Shown here: one piece after another, positions 50,533 through 61,194 of the stretch
Numbering within the stretch: the stretch's first letter is position 1
Layout of the letters: each line of letters starts with the position of its first letter
NCBI GenBank assembly: GCA_034231615.1
Contig: CM067298.1
Span: 24,831,934-24,895,933 of the forward strand
Direction of reading: 5' to 3'
DNA from: Meghimatium bilineatum
Taxonomy: Eukaryota; Mollusca; Gastropoda; Stylommatophora; Philomycidae
DNA: 64,000 nucleotides
Program-made: the position numbers and the translations under genes
Notes under the pieces: model-generated
The model's database searches: none
What the model saw: the letters and a program-made list of their open reading frames with translations, nothing else
What the model was told of the DNA's origin: nothing

Positions 50533-52659
50533 CACCTCCCATGTGTTGTTCTCTTAAAAAATGACAAAAGTAAGCAGATAAGGCCAAAGGTAAGATCCTT
50601 TAAATATGATCGAAGAGGAGTGGATGTTGTGAGCAGAATTCGACAAGACAAACGTAAGGCTCAAGTAGTGGGAAATCTGGTGTGGGATAGGCCCTCCTGG
50701 TGGAACGAAGAGGTTCAAAGGGCATGGAGCGAGAAACGGAAAGCAGTATCACTATGGCAAAGGGCACGGAAACGTGTTGCGGCTCAGCCCATGGAGGTCG
50801 CACAATGGAAACGGAAGAAAGATATCTTAGTCCAAACATTCAAAGATATTGCAAAGTCAGCAAAGGCGTCAAAATGGGACGAATTTTGCAAAGAGATAAC
50901 ACGCGAAAAGTCACTAAAATTGTTCTGGCGGTTACATAAATCCATGAATGGTCTGACAAGACGCGTGACTATTGCCGATTTCCAGAGCGACGATACCGTC
51001 TGGCAGAAGACGGACGAGACAAAAGGTGCGGCATTGCTGGCACACTACACCGCACAAATTGGTCAGAGAAATGTGGAGGCATATCAAGAAATCAGGAAAA
51101 CGCTCACAGACACGTGTAAGAACTTGAGCATGGAAAACCATATGCTAATCACGGTTGAAGAAATCAGGAAGGCACTGAAAAGTACAAAAAATACAGCACC
51201 AGGGCCAGATGGCATTAGATACGATGACATTAGTCGAAGAACGGATGAGGAGTTGGGAGAGTTGGCGGACATGTTCAATAATAGCCTTCTAAAGGGCACA
51301 GTGAAAGAAGACTGGTTGCAGAGCTATTTAGTTCCACTACACAAACCTGGGAAGGACCACACCAGGATACATGGCTACAGAATAATAACTATGCAGAATA
51401 CGATTGACAAGCTTTTGGAAAACATTGTGGCCCGGAAGGTATCGTGTTATCTTGAAAGAAATAAGTGTTTACCAACATTGTTAGGAGGATATCGTCCAGG
51501 AAAGAAGACATGGCAAAATGCAGCCATATTTGCGCAGGATGTTTTTGCGGGGTTCGATTCACGCATGGAGACATGTGCGGTCGCAATAGACCTTGAGGAT
51601 GCGTACAATAGGGTGTCCTTGGATATCTTGATGCACCAGCTGTTAAATCTTGCAGTTAATCCTTTTGTTGTGCGTTGGGTTGGCGCCGCCCTGATGCACA
51701 GGGTTGTAGTTCTTAAGTGTGGTAACTGGATATCTACACCAACGGTTATTAGCCCTGGCCTGCCACAGGGATCGCCTCTATCTCCTGTACTTTTCAATGT
51801 ATACACAGTACATATCGCTGGCAATCAAATCACAGGTGTTGGCAGAACGATGTCATATGCCGATGATATCCTGGTGTGTAGACAAGGCAGAAATCGAGAA
51901 GAGTGCGTCGTGGAACTACAGAAGGAGCTGGACAGACTGACAAATTGGTGTCGAGATACGGGAGCAGTGGTTAATCCGTCTAAGGCATTCGTGACGTGGT
52001 TTTCCATGAACAATCACATGGTAAAGACACCCATGCCACAAGTTTCGTTGTCTGGGAAAAGTTTAGAAAGAACTAGCACAATGAGATATCTGGGTGTGTT
52101 TTTTGACAGAAGCCTGAGTTTCAGGGAACATGTTGACCACATTATCATAAGGGCAGGCAAAGGCTTAGCAGCAATGAAGGTTATGACTGCTGCGCAATGT
52201 GAGCAAAGATTGTTATTTCTTTTGTACCAGGGTTTGGTAGTGGCTGTGGTGGAATATGCACTGGCAATTCTGACTCTTAGCCAAACTCAGATCGAAAGAC
52301 TGGATAGAGTCCAGAATGCAGCAATGCGTATCATTCTGGGATGCACAAGAGACACATCGACAAGAGCTATGCGATACCTACTTGACTGCCCAACAGCTGA
52401 GCATAGATTACAGTATTGCCGTGCACGGGCGTACCTTCAAATACATGCAGATAAGGAACACCCGTTGCATTCCGAAATACAGAAAGTTAAAGGCAGCAGA
52501 CTCAAGAGAGGAAGGTCGTGGATGGGACGTGCTGAAGATGTAATACAAAGCGTGTGCCGATTACAGGATGTGGCAGTTGGTGCGGAATGGATAGGTCTAC
52601 CCACAGATTTCGAAACTTGTTTGAGAGTAGTAATATCACTTAGCAGGGAATGCAGATAA
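50533..52659 (+). CDS. LINE ORF2: reverse transcriptase region (5'-truncated)
   Basis: This 709-codon open frame begins in sense LINE sequence at the HLPC codons; the reading frame extends 8 codons further upstream into inverted sequence. It encodes a basic linker (FKYDRRGVDVV, WWNEEVQRAW), then RT: NTAPGPDGI, YRIITM, AIDLEDAYNRV (first Asp, codon at 51589), GLPQGSPLSPVLFN, and the active-site YADD (codons from 51856). The thumb follows with VNPSKAFVTWF and MRYLGVFFD, and then IERLDRVQNAAMRIILG. It ends at TAA 52657-52659. The RT core is intact and open, which suggests a recent insertion. No upstream ORF1 or promoter is present, so it is a dead-on-arrival copy. Confidence 0.95.
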   Translation, partial: HLPCVVLLKNDKSKQIRPKVRSFKYDRRGVDVVSRIRQDKRKAQVVGNLVWDRPSWWNEEVQRAWSEKRKAVSLWQRARKRVAAQPMEVAQWKRKKDILVQTFKDIAKSAKASKWDEFCKEITREKSLKLFWRLHKSMNGLTRRVTIADFQSDDTVWQKTDETKGAALLAHYTAQIGQRNVEAYQEIRKTLTDTCKNLSMENHMLITVEEIRKALKSTKNTAPGPDGIRYDDISRRTDEELGELADMFNNSLLKGTVKEDWLQSYLVPLHKPGKDHTRIHGYRIITMQNTIDKLLENIVARKVSCYLERNKCLPTLLGGYRPGKKTWQNAAIFAQDVFAGFDSRMETCAVAIDLEDAYNRVSLDILMHQLLNLAVNPFVVRWVGAALMHRVVVLKCGNWISTPTVISPGLPQGSPLSPVLFNVYTVHIAGNQITGVGRTMSYADDILVCRQGRNREECVVELQKELDRLTNWCRDTGAVVNPSKAFVTWFSMNNHMVKTPMPQVSLSGKSLERTSTMRYLGVFFDRSLSFREHVDHIIIRAGKGLAAMKVMTAAQCEQRLLFLLYQGLVVAVVEYALAILTLSQTQIERLDRVQNAAMRIILGCTRDTSTRAMRYLLDCPTAEHRLQYCRARAYLQIHADKEHPLHSEIQKVKGSRLKRGRSWMGRAEDVIQSVCRLQDVAVGAEWIGLPTDFETCLRVVISLSRECR

Positions 52660-53394
52660 TGGTGTCCCACAGCTGTGGAGAAAGAAGTGCAGGCTTTAAT
52701 CAGTGAGAATACCAAAGAGGGGGATGTGATTATATACACTGATGGATCTGTAATTAGGCATGTTCGCAGTGCTTGGGCCTTTACAGCTCAGTGCGCAGGT
52801 AAAACGATCAAGGAGGAAAGTGGTGCCTTTGCGGTCACTACGAGTAGTATGACCATGGAGACTATGGCGGTGACCAAGGCATTTGAGTGGCTACGCACAC
52901 AGAAAGTAACGCAGGTCTGCATCTTGAGTGACTCTATGAGTATGATTAAGAAGGTACAAGTGGGTCTCGTTCGCGAACAGTGGATTGAGGCCTTGAGAAA
53001 TGCGAGCTTGAAGGCGGTTACATTTATTTTCGTGCCGGGACATGTGGGCGTTCGAGGCAATGAAAGAGCGGATCAACTGGCATCGTGTGCGATTGTGGCA
53101 AAGGGCGATGGGGCAATGGATCGCGCTGACGTTTTGAACTCCTTAAGAGATATAACACCCGACAGTGAGACGAATGTGGATGATGATTCCTTTTCAATGG
53201 CTAGGATTAAAGATCAGGGATTGAGATGCGGTGTTGCTAGAGGTGAACATTTTGGAGGGCGCAGAAGAATGATGGTCAACCAGCATAGGACCGGTACTGT
53301 CAGCAGAAGTGTGATGGCGGATACACTCAAGGAGAGATCGGAGCAACTATGGATGTGTCCAGTTTGCAGTGATGATGATCCGACGACTAACTAA
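52660..53394 (+). CDS. LINE ORF2: RNase H domain, separated by one stop codon
   Basis: The frame is the same as the RT frame, divided only by TAA at 52657-52659. It encodes an RNase H fold with the four acidic residues in place: YTDGS (Asp codon 52741), METMAV (Glu codon 52858), LSDS (Asp codon 52930) and ERADQLA (Asp codon 53071), plus the GHVGVRGNERAD block. The C-terminal CPVCSDDDPTTN runs into the tail repeat. It is probably one protein with RT in the parent element, with the stop an inactivating mutation. A natural short second ORF is the alternative. Confidence 0.92.
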   Translation, partial: WCPTAVEKEVQALISENTKEGDVIIYTDGSVIRHVRSAWAFTAQCAGKTIKEESGAFAVTTSSMTMETMAVTKAFEWLRTQKVTQVCILSDSMSMIKKVQVGLVREQWIEALRNASLKAVTFIFVPGHVGVRGNERADQLASCAIVAKGDGAMDRADVLNSLRDITPDSETNVDDDSFSMARIKDQGLRCGVARGEHFGGRRRMMVNQHRTGTVSRSVMADTLKERSEQLWMCPVCSDDDPTTN

Positions 53395-53404
53395 CTAACT
53401 AACT

Positions 53405-53610
53405 ATTACAAAGCAGTGGTACTTCCAGTGTTGTTCTACACAGGTGAAACATGGACTTTGTTTACGCGACGTGTAAGGAAGTTCAATCGCTTTCACACAA
53501 ATTGTCTAAATAAAATATATGAATATCAGATAAGACAAGATTCCGGATACCACTCCCCTTGACAGATCTGATATCCCTAGAATTGACACTATTCTGATGA
53601 AGTCAAATAT
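53405..53610 (+). pseudogene. LINE beta, 3' part of the interrupted target copy
   Basis: It starts with the second attacaaag, then reads KAVVLPVLFYTGETWTLFTR and FNRFHTNCLNKIYEYQIRQD before frameshifts. It joins 50236-50396 in protein order. The IRQDSGYH segment is shared with 15397-15735. It stops near 53610. Confidence 0.88.
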
Positions 53611-53900
53611 TTTTAGAGCGGGTACGGGTATGCCAAATCATCATCAGGTCCCGGTTGCTACACGGAGTAGTCCATTTTAAAGAACCATGTACACACACGA
53701 AGATGTCTCATTGTGATTTTAGCAAGTATGTCGGGCTACTTGTTTCTATACAGTACAGATCTGTTCTCCTTTAAGAACGGCACAACTGGTTTCATTAAGA
53801 TAATTCAGTTTTCTATTTGCTTCTCTTGACATCTTCTTGTTATATGTTGACTGTATTCTTTTTTTTTTAAATTGTCACAACAATAATTATTGGTGCCTTA
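53611..53900. other. Intergenic sequence, nothing recognised
   Basis: Short stretch between the LINE remnant and a SINE. No ORF or repeat recognised. Confidence 0.4.
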
Positions 53901-54190
53901 GTGAAATAAAGTTAAGCCATATCATTTATTTGCCGTAGGGGTGTGAGATGTTCGCGATCTCACATTTCAGTGACTCTGTTATATGCGGCAACCATCTCCC
54001 CTCCCTCGCAGTCTTTACTTCCCGGAATACACCGGTACCCAAATATTAATTGGTCGACACTGGGTCGACACGGGAGTCATTGCGGTCTGAAACATATTTC
54101 GCCTCACTTCCATAATTTTTCTGGAGAATGAACTCAGGGCCAGTCATATGCCTAGTCAGTGCGCTAACCACTGCGCTACGCGACTGCCTA
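53900..54190 (-). mobile_element. tRNA-derived SINE (family S), copy 2
   Basis: On the minus strand it begins gcagtcgcgtagcgcagtgg, a good tRNA A-box, then ttagcgcactgac. The body includes gggaagtaaagactgcgagg, ggggagatggttgccg and ctcacacccctacggca, matching 31621-31877 part by part. The head is more complete than in the other copy. Confidence 0.88.
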
Positions 54191-54629
54191 AACCCTTATA
54201 GCATCAGTTGAAAAAGTGCATCAGAAACGTGAATTAGAATAGGACAGACAAAATTGCATATTTCCACACATGAAAAACATTCTATGCAACATATCTCTAT
54301 CAATAGAAGTATGCAAAAGAGGTGATAAAATAAACACGTGGATGTCACAGAGATGTGGTTCAGAAGAATGTTGTTAATGCCATGGCATCTAGAAAATTCA
54401 ACAAGGATGTACTGTTGAAGATGTAACACCAAAACGTAGTTACTTATCAACATGAAACCAAAATAGTCCAGATTTATTATGGCACATTATGAGACATGGG
54501 GGTTTGAAATAGAATGTAGCAGACAATACTGAGAGAAAATCGACATAACGGCAAAGAACGAATACACGTAGTTTGACATGGTGCCATTGTAGAACGTCAC
54601 GCAGGAGAGATGATAACACTCGATCAATC
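54191..54629. other. Intergenic sequence, nothing recognised
   Basis: Minus-strand ORFs of 63-85 codons have no motif I recognise. Confidence 0.35.
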
Positions 54630-55080
54630 AAGATCTATGCTGAGTGACGTTGGCGACCATGCTTCTCCACAAACTCTCTGTCTCTTGTATTGTTAATAAT
54701 TTCAGTTTTTGGCTTATTTTTGTACCACAGTGATAACCCATCTAGAAAAGTATCCTTTGTCTTCCTCTGCCTCTTCTCCCCTTGATCTTTCCGGTGTTAC
54801 TAAATGTTCACGTTATATTTTCCTCATAACATGCCCTAAAAATCTTAATTGCCTCCTTCTAAATTTTGCTCTAATTTGTCGATTTACTCCAGCATCTCTG
54901 AGAACTTCTACATTAGTTTTCTTGACTGTAGATGACATTTTCACCATTCTTCTGAAAAACTACATCTCATTTGCCTCCAGCTTATCTTGGACACTTTTGT
55001 TTGCTGCCTATGTTTCGCATCCATTAAGAGGGATTGGCTCAATATAACATCCCAGTATTTGAACGCCCGCATGTACTGAT
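54630..55080 (-). pseudogene. LINE delta ORF2 C-terminal fragment
   Basis: The antisense strand carries the same blocks as 33985-34430: the 3' end with ttggcgaccatgcttctcca, a YFGHI-like region (catgccctaaaaatcttaat) and a CETW-like region near 55020. Many mutations are present. No open frame. Confidence 0.75.
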
Positions 55081-55339
55081 CCAGTGCATAGAATGTTTCT
55101 TATTTTTTGAAATGTTGATTGGTCTGTGCCATCCTGTTCTTGATCTCATAGCAGCACCGGCCACCTCATGTTAAAATGAACCAAGATACTTGACTTGATC
55201 CACTTGAGTATCACGATAGACAGTAATACAGATAGAATGCTACGCAGATGAATGATTGTCTAGATTACTCGGCATGGCACATGATGATAATATATATATA
55301 ATTATTGTGTGTATATCTGGACGCCAGAAATCACTTGCA

Positions 55340-57112
55340 TTAATATTTTAATCATGTTTAATAATGTTTCAATAGTGTTGCAATGTTTCAATAGTGTTGC
55401 AATGTTTCAATAGTTCTGCAATAATGTTTCAATAGTGTTGCAATGTTTCAATAGTGTTGCAATGTTTCAATAGTGTTGCAATAATGTTTCAATAGTGTTG
55501 CAATGTTTCAATAGTGTTGCAATGTTTCAATAGTGTTGCAATGTTTCAATAGTGTTGCAATAATGTTTCAATAGTGTTGCAATGTTTCAATAGTGTTGCA
55601 ATAATGTTTCAATAGTGTCGTAATGTGTCAATACTATTGCAATAATGTTTCAATAGTGGTGTAATGTTTCAATAGTGTTGCAATGTTTCAATAGTGTTGC
55701 AATAATGTTTCAATAGTGTTGCAATGTTTCAATAGTGTTGCAATAATGTTTCAATAGTGTCGTAATGTGTCAATACTATTGCAATAATGTTTCAATAGTG
55801 GTGTAATGTTTCAATAGTGTTGCAATGTTTCAATAGTGTTGCAATAATGTTTCAATAGTGTTGCAATGTTTCAATAGTGTTGCAATAATGTTTCAATAGT
55901 GTCGTAATGTGTCAATACTATTGCAATAATGTTTCAATAGTGGTGTAATGTTTCAATAGTGTTGCAATGTTTCAATAGTGTTGCAATAATGTTTATATAG
56001 TGTTGCAATGTTTCAATAGTGTTGCAATAATGTTTCAATAGTGTCGTAATGTGTCAATACTATTGCAATAATGTTTCAATAGTGGTGTAATGTTTCAATA
56101 GTATTGCAGTAATGTTTCAATTGTGTTGCAATGTTCCAATAGTATTGCAATAATGTTTCAATAGTGTTGCAATATGTTTCAATAGTGTTGCAATGTTTCA
56201 ATAGTATTGAAATAATATTTCAATACTATTGCAATAATGTTTCAATAGTGGTGTAATGTTTCAATAGTATTGCAATAATGTTTCAATAGTGTTGCAATGT
56301 TCCAATAGTATTGCAATAATGTTTCAATAGTGTTGCAATAATGTTTCAATAGTGGTGTAATGTTTCAATAGTGTTGCAATGTTTCAATAGTGTTGCAATA
56401 ATGTTTCAATAGTGTTGCAATGTTTCAATAGTGTTGCAATAATGTTTCAATAGTGTCGTAATGTGTCAATACTATTGCAATAATGTTTCAATAGTGGTGT
56501 AATGTTTCAATAGTGTTGCAATGTTTCAATAGTGTTGCAATAATGTTTATATAGTGTTGCAATGTTTCAATAGTGTTGCAATAATGTTTCAATAGTGTCG
56601 TAATGTGTCAATACTATTGCAATAATGTTTCAATAGTGGTGTAATGTTTCAATAGTATTGCAGTAATGTTTCAATTGTGTTGCAATGTTCCAATAGTATT
56701 GCAATAATGTTTCAATAGTGTTGCAATATGTTTCAATAGTGTTGCAATGTTTCAATAGTATTGAAATAATATTTCAATACTATTGCAATAATGTTTCAAT
56801 AGTGGTGTAATGTTTCAATAGTATTGCAATAATGTTTCAATAGTGTTGCAATGTTCCAATAGTATTGCAATAATGTTTCAATAGTGTTGCAATAATGTTT
56901 CAATAGTGTTGCAATGTTTCACTAGTATTGCAATAATATTTCAATAGTGTTGCAATAATGTTTAATATTATTGCAATAATGTTTCAATATTATTTCAATA
57001 ATGTTTCAATAGTGTTGCAATAATGTTTCAATAGTGTTGCAATAATGTTTCAATAGTGTTGCAATAATGTGTCAATAGTATTGCAATGGTGTTTCAATAA
57101 CGATAATGTTTA
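55340..57112. repeat. 1.8-kb minisatellite of atgtttcaatagtgttgca units with higher-order structure
   Basis: Base units of 19-22 bp (with or without an extra ata) fill the region. The marker gtcgtaatgtgtcaatac recurs at 55617, 55759, 55901 and 56043, exactly 142 bp apart, and again at 56455 and 56597. A 554-bp block repeats as well: markers gtttatatag (55991/56545) and tattgcag (56102/56656). So there are three nested repeat levels. Confidence 0.96.
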
Positions 57113-57880
57113 ATAAATTGTCTATCAATGATCATACATGCCGTCAGGCTTCAGGTTTTATTTAGAAGTTCTATAATTTTAGTAAATTCACCAGAAACGA
57201 GTTACTGGGAAATACTTTCCTGAACAATATCGATTGCAACATGAAAACACACACTGTATGAATGTCCTCCGAATCAATATAGCCAACACACTTTAAAATT
57301 AATCAATAAATCACAAAATTGTTTGCACACATTATTTTCACGCAGAAACTCGCCTCTTGATTATAGAAAGTATGAAAATGGCAGATTGTCTAGTAACTAA
57401 CAACACGTTGTAAGTTGATCAAAGGAAGATGAATCACACCCGGTAACATCATTCTGTTGAATAATCTTTATTTGATATGAATAATCACAAATTCCTACAA
57501 CCTCTACGCCTAAAACAGCACTATATGTTTATACTAGTCGAAATTCTGAAAGCTATAATGTAAACTAGTATATAAAGTTCATTGATAAATGTGGGGCACG
57601 GAGTCTCGTTTTTTGGTCCACTTTTATGTCGCTGGTTACGTCAAGTGAAATCCAACTCTGGAATGTGTTACGGAACTCTATCCAGGGTTGCCATATAGTA
57701 GAAGAATGCTTAGAGTTTCATTTTCATGTAAAATATGGCTAAATTGGAAAACTCAAACATTTCATACATTTTTAAATTGAATTAAAATTACAAAGTAACA
57801 TAAGATACATTTTATGACCAGTGATATTTAAGAATGGAAAAGTTTGTGGAACGTGTTCTATTGTCTATCTCCAGATGGAT
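57113..57880. other. Intergenic sequence, nothing recognised
   Basis: AT-rich, with no ORF longer than about 60 codons and no repeat unit. Confidence 0.45.
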
Positions 57881-57884
57881 GATG

Positions 57885-58690
57885 GTCAGAACATCCACAC
57901 TTGCCGCTAAGCGTATGGCTGGTGATTGGGTGCTTTAGTTATCTAACTAGGCCGGATGTGTCGCCTTCGCTGCGTTGAATTAGTATTTTTTCAGTTTTTG
58001 TATTGATGATATCTATCCTTGTTCTATGCCTTCCTCTAGTCATGTATCTGGATCTTCTTATGCTATATGTTCTTGTTGGTAGTTGGTTATGGTTCATTCT
58101 CAAAAGGTGTCCAAACCATTGCATTAGTTGTTTTCTCGAAGTATTCTGGGCATTGTCTTATACCGAATAATCTCTTGATTTCTCATGTATTTCATCTCAC
58201 ATGTTGTAAGTTTTATATGCTGGGCTGCTGTCAGTGACCATGTCTGGCATTGATATCAGAGTGCTGACATACAAATACTGTTCATAATCTGTATCTTGAC
58301 TTCCATCTTGATCTTACAGTTGACCAATAAAGTGATAGCTGGTATGTCATTATGTGTGCGTGCTTGCATCTTGTCTCGATCTACCTATCAAATTTTCCGT
58401 TGTCTGTGAATATACTTTCCGGGTATTTAAATTCAGAAGACTGTTTCAATTTAGTTTTGTTTCAATTTAGTATTGTTCACCAGACTTGGTGACTTGCTGA
58501 TTTTCATTACTTCTGTTTTCTGCGTATTTATTTTCATGTTATACTTGATGCATGTTCTCGTGAATGCATTAACATGACTGTACAACTCGTGTTCCTCTTC
58601 GTAGATAAGCATTGACCATCAGCAAATAGCAGTTTGTTGTTTGCGTCATTTAATTCCTTGTTTCACCACACTTAATGAACACTTTATGGC
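57885..58690 (-). pseudogene. LINE epsilon 3' half
   Basis: The minus strand reads QWFGHLLRMNHNQLPTRTYS and RRSRYMTRGRHRTRID. The 3' end (tccacacttgccgctaagcg, ggatgtgtcgcc) is shared with 41440 and 48600. Further upstream the antisense of a reverse-transcriptase region is visible near 58540-58650. No complete ORF. Confidence 0.8.
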
Positions 58691-58809
58691 AACCCTGGCT
58701 CATTCTTTACATGCACGCAATGTGTGTCACAGAAGGGCACATACAGTAAGAGTAAATTATTAACCTTGTAAATGGCGGACTGTGTTACCTAGCATGCAGG
58801 TTCATTAAG

Positions 58810-59060
58810 ACACGGTGTCTCTGCAACGCGTATGTGTATTTGCATACACACAACACTAAACAATTTCGTATTTTTATCTCATCTGTGCAAGGATATAGCC
58901 AGAGAATGGCATATATTGTGTGTATCATGCCTTACAGCTTCGCTGCGATATTTACCCCCCTCGTTATGACACATGCGACTTCAGTAGGCTCTATAACTTT
59001 GTTTCAGGTCTTTTTTATCCACGGGATGAAATAGTCACCTCCATCCCCTAAACTCTTTTT
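58810..59060 (-). repeat. Interspersed repeat family X copy plus segment shared with 62338
   Basis: 58890-59055 follows family X (agagaatggcatatattgtg ... cacatgcgacttcag). The part before it, ggtgtctctgcaacgcgtat through ggatatagccagagaatgg, matches 62340-62435. Confidence 0.65.
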
Positions 59061-59157
59061 TGCAGTGTATTTTTCTTCTTCCTTAATTATGAAACCTCTG
59101 AAGATTAGTGTAATAGTATGTGTATATTTTATACATACTGGACACCTTCTAGTGTGG

Positions 59158-59350
59158 GGATCTCCCTGGAGTAGTGGTTAAGCTGTTCGCCTTGTGTTCA
59201 AGTGGATTTTTTTCGGAGATCCCTGTGGATTATGACTAGACGCTACGGAGTTACGTCCTCTCGTAAGTGGTACTCTCGGCAGGCGGCGTGCCGCTTCGTT
59301 GAGAGTGAAGGAGTACATATGGGAAACCGAGTACAATGAAGTCAATCTTC
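59158..59350 (+). repeat. tRNA-like segment and a single 43400-type repeat unit
   Basis: tggagtagtggttaagctgt looks like a tRNA A-box region, possibly a SINE head. Downstream, gagtacatatgggaaacc and gagtacaatgaagtc resemble the end of the 20-bp array at 43680-43720. Confidence 0.45.
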
Positions 59351-59390
59351 TACGGCTTTTAAACCCGTTTTTTAACCTTCTAGTGTTTTG

Positions 59391-59536
59391 ATCTTCTATA
59401 ACAACTGTTTTTTTTCTATCATCCATTCATTACCTGAGTCACTAGGATACCTTATGAAGTTCAGATCCTCTATAAAAGCTGTTTTTTTCTATCATCCATT
59501 CATTACCTGAGTCACTAAGATACCTTATGAAGTTCA
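59391..59536. repeat. 73-bp direct duplication
   Basis: tctatcatccattcattacc and its flanks occur twice, 73 bp apart, with four or five differences. Confidence 0.95.
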
Positions 59537-59733
59537 GATCTTCTATGAAACCATTTGTTATATCATAAATGCATTCATTGAGTCGATCAACAGCAAGCAT
59601 GTTGTTATCACACACAGGAGTAATAGTTATTACGCAACTGACATACAAAATTGCAGCATATAAAAGGTAATGATAAATATAAGCAGGTGTGAAATACGAT
59701 ATATCGTACATAATCTAGCATACCTGTGTTATC

Positions 59734-60510
59734 GTACTTACGTATTACACAGGCGTATATAATCGCTTCAATCAGACACGACAGACTATATCTAAAACTA
59801 GCGGGAAATAATGTGCACACAAGAAAACAAAAAATTACAATATACAAATCATATTCAACATTTCAACCAAAAGGTCTTTATCAAGATACACACAAAACAT
59901 CAAAAGACGACGAATGGAAAAACTATCACAACAAACGTATCCAACGGAAATATGGAAATGAGATGGCGGAATGTCAGGAAGTACATAAAAAACGTAAATA
60001 TATGTGAAAACGAAACGAACAAAAAGATGAGTAAATGACGGAACAAAATGAATAAAGACAAAGACCACACCAACCCAGTACTAGACATAAGAGTGGTCGG
60101 AATTGAGTACAAAAGGCTTGAGTGTATCCAATTCAAAAATGGGATGATTTGTTAGAGCGTTCTTAGATCTATCATCAGTGGTGCAAGATCTGATGGCGGT
60201 GACCTGAATATCACAAGCACCATGATGCCCAACGCCGTTAAAGTGTGTGGCCACAGGAGTGGATGTTCTATGTTTGATGGCATGAAGATGGTTACAAAAG
60301 CGATCGCTCAGTCTTAAGCCGGTTTCCCCGATGTACTGTTTGCCACAGCGTTTACATATGATCACGTAAATGACATTACGGGACTCACATGTAAAGGCCT
60401 CATAGAACAGCAAGAATGTTCTATGCCATCAAGCATTTCCCAATAGTTTTAGATATAGTATGTCGTGTCTGATTGAAGCGATTATATAAACCTGTGCAAT
60501 ACGTAAGTAC
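59734..60510 (-). mobile_element. Short Penelope-like element with terminal inverted repeats
   Basis: 59734-59809 and 60436-60510 are about 75-bp inverted repeats differing at about six positions (gtacttacgtatt... outward on both ends). Between them lies a GIY-YIG-type endonuclease frame and about 260 bp of 3' sequence, but no reverse transcriptase. Penelope-like elements often carry LTR-like ends, sometimes inverted, so this looks like an internally deleted or 5'-truncated copy. Confidence 0.8.
60081..60413 (-). pseudogene. GIY-YIG endonuclease domain of a Penelope-like element
   Basis: This 110-codon open frame contains CESRNVIYVIICKRCGKQYI, then GETGLRLSDRFCNHLHAIKH and PVATHFNGVGHHGACDIQV. 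The C...C..C cluster, the VIYVI/KQYIGET core and the Arg-containing helix are the hallmarks of the Penelope-type GIY-YIG domain, which nicks target DNA for retrotransposition. The start shown is a TTG; in the parent element the RT domain would precede it. The frame is intact through the domain. Confidence 0.88.
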
Positions 60511-61194
60511 AATTGTTGTTACGTTTCACGCAGTTACCATGTATTGATTGTCAAACCTGTGTTAGTAATGTTCCTATATACCGGTTATCAATAATTATTA
60601 TAATGCCTACTCCACAGTCTGGTACTTCTCTGACTTGTAGTTTTTTTTGGCACAAGCCCCGTTGGAGTTACTCTACATTAAACAACACATAAGGCTCTCG
60701 GCGATATTTGTCCTCTGGCATATCTAAGAATCTTCTGGCATGCCTACATTTCTGGTATTTCTTCTATGGTGCATGATTCAAAGTGCTGGATACTACAACG
60801 TTATCACTCAATTATCTCTATATTATGATGTTAATATTGGAACACAGAGCTCCATCTTTCGTTTTTCTCTTGTAGTCCCTTCAAAGAGCTAACAATGGCT
60901 TCTATGATGAAACTTTTCTCTCTATCGAAAACTATGGCATATTTCTAAGTCCACCGGTCCAAAACCCGTCTTGTCCCTCGTGAACGTAGGAAGTCCACTA
61001 TTTACTATCTACTACCTATCTCTGATTTCCAAGTGTGTAAATGAGTGTGTCTCGAAACTACCTTGCATGCTGATTTTGTTCCTATTTTTACGCATATCCA
61101 TTCGCTTTCTCTCAGAGTCTCTTATTTGTTCCCTTCTAATCATTAATCTCAAAAGACAACTTCTTACTTCTTCTAATAAAATATCTGTCACTCA
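60511..61194. other. Intergenic sequence, nothing recognised
   Basis: A 77-codon ORF at 60971 merges into the tandem array and has no motif. Confidence 0.4.

Larger units (their letters stand above)
50397..53404 (+). mobile_element. RNase H-bearing non-LTR retrotransposon, 5'-inverted and nested in another LINE
   Basis: The 3008-bp insertion is bounded by the 9-bp direct repeat attacaaag (50388-50396 and 53405-53413). It ends with an (ACTA)n tail at 53385-53404. The 3' 2.87 kb (50533 onward) is in sense orientation and encodes reverse transcriptase and RNase H. The first 136 bp (50397-50532) is the endonuclease end in reverse orientation. Both segments carry cacctcccatg at their junction ends. 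This is the pattern left by twin priming during target-primed reverse transcription. RT plus RNase H without an LTR points to the I/Ingi/R1-type superfamily; the exact clade was not determined. Confidence 0.93.
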
